This document shows positions 60,067-64,000 of a stretch of 64,000 nucleotides of DNA, piece by piece. This stretch comes from Nocardia ninae NBRC 108245 (GTDB lineage: Bacteria > Actinomycetota > Actinomycetes > Mycobacteriales > Mycobacteriaceae): contig NZ_BJXA01000003.1 in assembly GCF_007990755.1 (NCBI RefSeq), forward strand, positions 1-64,000, read 5' to 3'. Below the pieces are notes generated by a model that worked only from the letters and a program-made list of their open reading frames with translations, was not told where the DNA came from and ran no database searches. A program made the position numbers and the translations under genes. The first letter of the stretch is position 1; every line of letters begins with the position of its first letter.

Positions 60067-60822
60067 ATGGGAATGCGAGGGATTGCCGAGGGGACGGTGC
60101 TGCTGCTCGGCGGGCGCAGCGAGATCGGGCTCGAGGTGGCGCGGCGGCTGGCACCGGGGCAGGTGGTGATCCTCGCGGCGCGACGCAGCGACGACCTGGC
60201 GGCGCAGACCGCGGCGCTCACCGACGCCGGGGCGGCGGCCGTGCACCGCGTGGAGTTCGACGCCGACGATACGGCGAACCATCCGGCCTTCCTGGAGAAG
60301 CTCGCGGCCGAGTACGGGCAGATCGGGGTGGCGGTGGTCGCGTTCGGGGTGCTCGGCGATCAGGCGCGGGCCGAACACGATCCGGCGCACGCGATCGCCG
60401 TGGTGCACACCGACTATGTCGCTCAGGTCAGCGTGCTCACCACGCTCGCGAATCTGCTTCGCGCGCAAGGCGAAGGGCAGCTCGTCGTCTTCAGCTCGGT
60501 AGCCGGTGTGCGGGTCCGCCGCGCCAACTACGTGTACGGATCGGCCAAGGCGGGACTCGACGGTTTCGCCAGCGGACTCGCGGATGCCTTGCACGGCACC
60601 GGCGTTCACCTGTTGCTGGTGCGTACCGGCTTCGTCATCGGCCGGATGACCGAGGGCATGGAACCGGCCCCGTTCTCCAGCACGCCGGACCAGGTGGCCG
60701 CCGCAGTGGTCAAGGGACTGCACAAGCGCACAGGTGTCGTCTGGACGCCTCTGATCTTGCGCCCGGTCTTCTTCGCGATGCGCCTTCTGCCCCAAGCGAT
60801 CTGGCGGCGGATGCCGCGGTGA
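60067..60822 (+). CDS. Short-chain dehydrogenase/reductase (Rv2073c-like)
   Basis: 251 aa. Cofactor motif LLLGGRSEIGLEVARRL (a GGxxxIG variant also seen in DprE2-type reductases), the catalytic Ser in VFSSVAG and Tyr-x3-Lys in YVYGSAKAG. A hydrophobic C-terminus RPVFFAMRLLPQAIW may touch the membrane. Same neighbourhood as Rv2073c next to cobL. The substrate is unknown. Confidence 0.9.
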   Translation: MGMRGIAEGTVLLLGGRSEIGLEVARRLAPGQVVILAARRSDDLAAQTAALTDAGAAAVHRVEFDADDTANHPAFLEKLAAEYGQIGVAVVAFGVLGDQARAEHDPAHAIAVVHTDYVAQVSVLTTLANLLRAQGEGQLVVFSSVAGVRVRRANYVYGSAKAGLDGFASGLADALHGTGVHLLLVRTGFVIGRMTEGMEPAPFSSTPDQVAAAVVKGLHKRTGVVWTPLILRPVFFAMRLLPQAIWRRMPR

Positions 60823-61027
60823 GCGGGCGGCACGACAATGCGGGCCCGGCTGCGATGCTTCGCCGCAAGGTGGTCAGTCCGGGCTGGGGCAGCGAACCCA
60901 GGCCCGCGCCTAGCGCCCGGTGTCGACTGCGGTCGGCGTCGAAGCGGGTGTCGGACGCGACGAATGGTCGATTGACTGTCACCCCCTGGTGCGCACCAAT
61001 GACGGCGACGCTGCGCGGCGGGTATCG

Positions 61028-62260
61028 ATGACCGTGATCTGGTCCGGTCCGCCGGTGGTCGTGGCAGGGATTGGTGCCGACGGCTGGGACGGGCTGGCGC
61101 GTTCGGCGCGGGAAGCTATCGCGACGGCCGAGGTGCTCTTCGGTTCGTCACGGCAGCTTGCCCTTGTGCCGGAACAGGATTCGGTAGGGGAGCGGGTGGC
61201 GTGGCCGTCACCCCTGGTGCCCGCGCTACCCGGATTGTTCGAGCGGTACGCAGGCTCCCGAATCTGTGTATTGGCCAGCGGCGATCCGATGTTCTACGGC
61301 ATCGGGGTGACGTTGGCGCGGCTGCTGGGGGCGAACGCGCTCCGGGTCTTGCCGCAGCCGTCGTCGGCGTCGTTGGCCTGCGCGCGGCTGGGGTGGGGCC
61401 TGGCAGAGACGCCGGTGGTCAGCGTGGTCGGCCGCGCGCTGGAGACGGTGCTGCCCGAGCTGGTGGACGGGCGGCGGCTGCTGGTGCTCAGTGCCGACGA
61501 GCAAACGCCAACCCACCTTGCCGAGCTGTTGGGGCGCAACGGTTTCGGCGATTCCACGCTGACGGTGCTCGAGCAACTGGGTGGCCAGGCAGAGCGGATA
61601 GCGACCGGGATCGCGAAACAGTGGCAGCGGCCCGCAGGCGACCCGCTGAACATCGTGGCCATCGAGTGCACCGCCGACCCTGCGCATGTTCGAGCCACCA
61701 GACTGCCCGGCCTGCCGGACGAACTGTTCAGCGGCGATGGGCAACTCACCAAAAACGAAGTGCGAGCCCTGACCCTGACCGCACTGGCACCCGCCCCCGG
61801 CGAACTGCTGTGGGACATCGGCGGTGGATCCGGCAGCATCGCGATCGAGTGGTGCCGCACGCATCCCAGCTGCCGCGCAGTCACTTTCGAGCGGCTCGAA
61901 CACCGGCGACAGCAGATTGCCGATAACGCTGCGGCCCTGGGCGTACCGTATATCGACGTACGCGGCGAAGTGCTCGAGGAATTGCGCCGGAGCGCCGAAT
62001 CCGCCGCTCCGGACGCCATTTTCATCGGCGGCGGACTTACTCGGCATGGCCTGTTCGAGACATGCTGGTCGCAGCTGCGACAGGGCGGCAGGCTCGTCGT
62101 GAACGCGGTGACCGCCGAGTCCGAATCGCTGCTGCTCAGCTGGGCGGCCAGCCATGGCGGCACATTGCGGAAGTACCAGATCTACCGGGCGGAGTCGCTG
62201 GGATCCTTCACGACTTGGCGTCCGCAGCTCCCGGTCACGCAGTGGTTCGTTGTGAAATAG
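61028..62260 (+). CDS. cobL: Precorrin-6Y C5,15-methyltransferase (decarboxylating)
   Basis: 410-aa bifunctional B12-pathway enzyme. The N-terminal CbiE-type methyltransferase (VVAGIGADGWDGLA; LASGDPMFYGIGVTLARLL; PQPSSASLACARLGW) is fused to a C-terminal CbiT-type one (LTKNEVRALTLTALAP; LLWDIGGGSGSIAIEWCR). It methylates precorrin-6B at C5 and C15 and decarboxylates the C12 acetate. ATG 61028 starts after a 205-bp gap in which I see no cobalamin riboswitch. Confidence 0.95.
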   Translation: MTVIWSGPPVVVAGIGADGWDGLARSAREAIATAEVLFGSSRQLALVPEQDSVGERVAWPSPLVPALPGLFERYAGSRICVLASGDPMFYGIGVTLARLLGANALRVLPQPSSASLACARLGWGLAETPVVSVVGRALETVLPELVDGRRLLVLSADEQTPTHLAELLGRNGFGDSTLTVLEQLGGQAERIATGIAKQWQRPAGDPLNIVAIECTADPAHVRATRLPGLPDELFSGDGQLTKNEVRALTLTALAPAPGELLWDIGGGSGSIAIEWCRTHPSCRAVTFERLEHRRQQIADNAAALGVPYIDVRGEVLEELRRSAESAAPDAIFIGGGLTRHGLFETCWSQLRQGGRLVVNAVTAESESLLLSWAASHGGTLRKYQIYRAESLGSFTTWRPQLPVTQWFVVK

Positions 62261-62333
62261 CACAAAGCGGAGCCGCGAAATGAGGTCCGCGAGTGAAACG
62301 AGTTCTGTCCAGCGGGTAGGGTCGGGGCCGAGA

Positions 62334-62349
62334 TCCGATCATGATCGGA
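62334..62349. promoter_or_regulatory. 16-bp palindrome upstream of the DUF8020-like gene
   Basis: TCCGATCATGATCGGA, perfect, lies between a candidate -10 (TAGGGT, 62317-62322) and the ribosome binding site. It could be an operator or a 5'-end mRNA hairpin. Confidence 0.45.
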
Positions 62350-62374
62350 AATCCGGTTCCTGATGGGGAGATAG

Positions 62375-62992
62375 ATGAAATACAAGAAGTTTGCCGCCAC
62401 CGCACTTTTGGCCATCGCCGCCACCGGCGTCGCCGCGGGTACCGCGTATGCCGCGCCGGTACCGCCCGCGGTGCAGGATCAGGCCACTGCCGCGCAGACC
62501 GTCAAGGGCACCGACCAGGGTGTCAGCTACGCGCTGCAGCTGGCCGACGCCGGCAAGTCCGTCGTCACCAGCGTCACCGGCGGTGCGTTCAGCCTGGCCG
62601 CCGACAAGCAGTCGGTGACCCTGACCAACGCCGCGGGCGAGGCCGTCACCAGCATTCCGCTCACCGCGACCGCCAAGGGCGAGCAGGTGGAGATCGCCGC
62701 CGCCATCGCCGACGACGCCAAGCAGCTGACGCTGACCCCGAAGGTCGCGCCGTCCGCGAACGCGCCGGTCGCCGCCGAGTTCATCGGCGCGCAGGAGTGG
62801 TTCTTCGCCGAACTGCAGCGTGCGTCGCTCGGTGCCGCGGTCGGTGGATTGATCGGCGCCGCTATCGGTTTCCTGTTCTTCGGTGTCGGGATCCTGCCCG
62901 GTGCCGTGCTCGGCGCGCTCATCGGTCTCGCCGTCGCGGGCGGGCCGTCGCTGCTGAACGCGGGCATCGCCTACTTCAGCGGCCAGCCCTGA
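62375..62992 (+). CDS. Secreted protein with C-terminal glycine-zipper helices (DUF8020-like)
   Basis: 205 aa. Signal peptide MKYKKFAATALLAIAATGVA with cleavage after AYA. A beta-rich DUF8020-like region follows (VSYALQLADAGKSVVTSVTGG onward), then GxxxG-rich helices (GAAVGGLIGAAIGFLFF, GAVLGALIGLAVAGG) that could insert into an outer or mycolate membrane. GGGGAG precedes ATG 62375. The family name is from memory and tentative. It sits between cobL and cobK but has no evident link to B12. Confidence 0.75.
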   Translation: MKYKKFAATALLAIAATGVAAGTAYAAPVPPAVQDQATAAQTVKGTDQGVSYALQLADAGKSVVTSVTGGAFSLAADKQSVTLTNAAGEAVTSIPLTATAKGEQVEIAAAIADDAKQLTLTPKVAPSANAPVAAEFIGAQEWFFAELQRASLGAAVGGLIGAAIGFLFFGVGILPGAVLGALIGLAVAGGPSLLNAGIAYFSGQP

Positions 62993-63729
62993 AAACCCTC
63001 CTTTTAGGCGGCACCCGGGAAGCCCGGGAACTCGCCCACATCGCTTCCGGCGAGCAAGGATTCGATATCGTCTCCTCGCTCGCCGGTCGCGTTCGTGACC
63101 CCCTGTTGCCGGTCGGCGAAGTGCGTGTCGGCGGGTTCGGTGGGGTCGAGGGCCTGCGGGACTGGTTGGTGGCCAACGAAATCGACACCGTGGTCGACGC
63201 TACTCATCCGTTCGCGGGTGTCATCAGTGCGAATGCCGCTGCGGCTGCGGCCGATCTGGGCCTGCCGCTCGTCCATCTGCGGCGACCCGGCTGGTTACCG
63301 CAAGATGGCGACAAGTGGATCCGGGTAGTGGATCTGGCCTATGCCGCGAAGACCGTCGGTGATCTGGGCGAACGCATCTTTCTGACTATTGGCCGTCAGG
63401 GTGTCGGCGCTTTTGCCGGACTGACCGAGCCCTGGTTTCTGATCCGCGCTATCGATCCACCCGAGGGCGCGCTCCCGCCACGGCACGAACTATTGCTCGC
63501 TCGTGGCCCTTTCACCGTCGAGGACGAAACCCGGTTGCTGGCGGACCGGCGCATCGATGTGCTCGTCACCAAGGACAGTGGCGGCGATCAGACGGATGCG
63601 AAGTTGGCCGCTGCCCGTGCGGCAGGGTTGCCGGTTGTCATGATCGATCGACCTGCGCTGCCTGAAGGCGCGGTGGTCATGGAAAACGTTGCCCAAGTAT
63701 GGGATTGGCTCCGGTCAGCGGCCGAGTAG
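62989..63729 (+). CDS. cobK: Precorrin-6A reductase
   Basis: 246 aa, reduces precorrin-6A to precorrin-6B (CobK/CbiJ). The Rossmann-type start KTLLLGGTREARELA, VVDATHPFAGVISANAAAAA and VTKDSGGDQTDAKLAAARAAG are diagnostic. No ATG, GTG or TTG lies in frame close enough to start before the essential GGT motif. The best start is CTG 62989, overlapping the upstream stop (CTGA), as for a reinitiating ribosome. It overlaps the convergent PadR gene end by 15 nt. Confidence 0.9.
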   Translation: MKTLLLGGTREARELAHIASGEQGFDIVSSLAGRVRDPLLPVGEVRVGGFGGVEGLRDWLVANEIDTVVDATHPFAGVISANAAAAAADLGLPLVHLRRPGWLPQDGDKWIRVVDLAYAAKTVGDLGERIFLTIGRQGVGAFAGLTEPWFLIRAIDPPEGALPPRHELLLARGPFTVEDETRLLADRRIDVLVTKDSGGDQTDAKLAAARAAGLPVVMIDRPALPEGAVVMENVAQVWDWLRSAAE

Positions 63730-64000
63730 TTCGGGCAGGCGGTCGAACCAATCGAGCACCGCGCGTTCGTATCGGATGCCGAAGTCCAGCGTGGCGCGGG
63801 CGTAGGGCGGCAGATCGGTCGGGTCGTCGCCGAGGTATTTGGTGAGTCGAGTCTGGTGAATCTCCCTGTTGGCGGCGATGATTCGGTCCAGATGTGCGCG
63901 GTCGAGATGATGGCCGAAGGACAGCGTGAGCAATAGTGGGAAGCGGATGTTTTCGCCGCCCGGGTCGCGAGCGATCCACTCCAGGAAGGCTTCCCGTCCC
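63715..64000 (-). CDS. PadR-family regulator, C-terminal part (5' end outside window)
   Basis: The visible 95 codons match the PadR C-terminal effector/dimer domain (Vir_act_alpha_C): REAFLEWIARDPGGENIRF, LSFGHHLDRAHLDRIIAANR and YARATLDFGIRYERAVLDWF. The helix-turn-helix should lie beyond the window edge. Convergent and overlapping with cobK. Confidence 0.75.
   Translation of the reverse strand, partial: GREAFLEWIARDPGGENIRFPLLLTLSFGHHLDRAHLDRIIAANREIHQTRLTKYLGDDPTDLPPYARATLDFGIRYERAVLDWFDRLPELLGR

Noticed and set aside
60823-61027. Cobalamin riboswitch upstream of cobL
   Set aside because: Pieces such as GGTGGTCAGTCCGGG look superficially similar, but the conserved B12-box and GCCACTG elements are absent on both strands.

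Overview
The window is high-GC actinobacterial DNA, almost certainly from a mycolic-acid producer and most likely a Nocardia. The grounds are a complete Pup-proteasome gene set, PapA-type acyltransferases, several F420/flavin enzymes, and gene order matching the Mycobacterium tuberculosis blocks dop-pup-prcB-prcA, pafA-pafB-pafC-tatA-tatC-helY-Rv2091c-Rv2090-pepE and Rv2074-Rv2073c-cobL-cobK. No rRNA, tRNA, IS element, prophage or CRISPR array was recognised. Layout: (1) 1-10.3 kb: a MocR-type regulator divergent from a pyrimidine/hydantoin catabolic operon (beta-ureidopropionase-like amidohydrolase, dihydropyrimidinase, LLM flavin oxidoreductase, a ThiXYZ-like ABC importer with two permeases, and an omega-aminotransferase). 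(2) 10.3-19 kb: housekeeping and accessory genes. These are a PAP2/diacylglycerol-kinase fusion, ArsC-like, AIM24, NUDIX, a VOC/DrrA-type exporter/ArsR/SRPBCC operon with a clear promoter-operator, a second YidC with DUF6412, and an AraC regulator. (3) 19-31.5 kb: three translationally coupled PapA-like acyltransferases, a secreted CocE-type hydrolase, a PucR regulator, a long-chain acyl-CoA synthetase and a secreted beta-helix protein. This could be a lipid-modification locus. (4) 31.7-40.4 kb: type I glutamine synthetase, DUF427, a divergent HxlR/NmrA pair, a Baeyer-Villiger-type monooxygenase/diiron oxygenase pair opposite a TetR gene, DUF6882 and DUF418. (5) 40.5-54.7 kb: the Pup-proteasome system (dop, pup, prcB, prcA, pafA, pafB, pafC), tatA/tatC and helY, interrupted by a decayed aromatic amino acid lyase gene on the opposite strand. 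(6) 54.8-64 kb: DUF4333 protein, a 1.3-kb repeat-rich non-coding tract, 5'-3' exonuclease, pepE, Rv2074-like reductase, an SDR, cobL, a secreted DUF8020-like protein, cobK and the end of a PadR regulator. Three themes recur. First, more than twenty genes have a -10-like hexamer (T/C/G)ANNNT ending 5-8 nt before the start codon and no ribosome binding site, which is the signature of leaderless transcripts. Second, three operon gaps are bridged exactly by mini-ORFs whose start overlaps the upstream stop and whose stop overlaps the downstream start. Third, many gene ends carry strong inverted repeats, and a few non-coding tracts carry unusual tandem or inverted repeats. All family assignments rest on reading the sequence without database searches.
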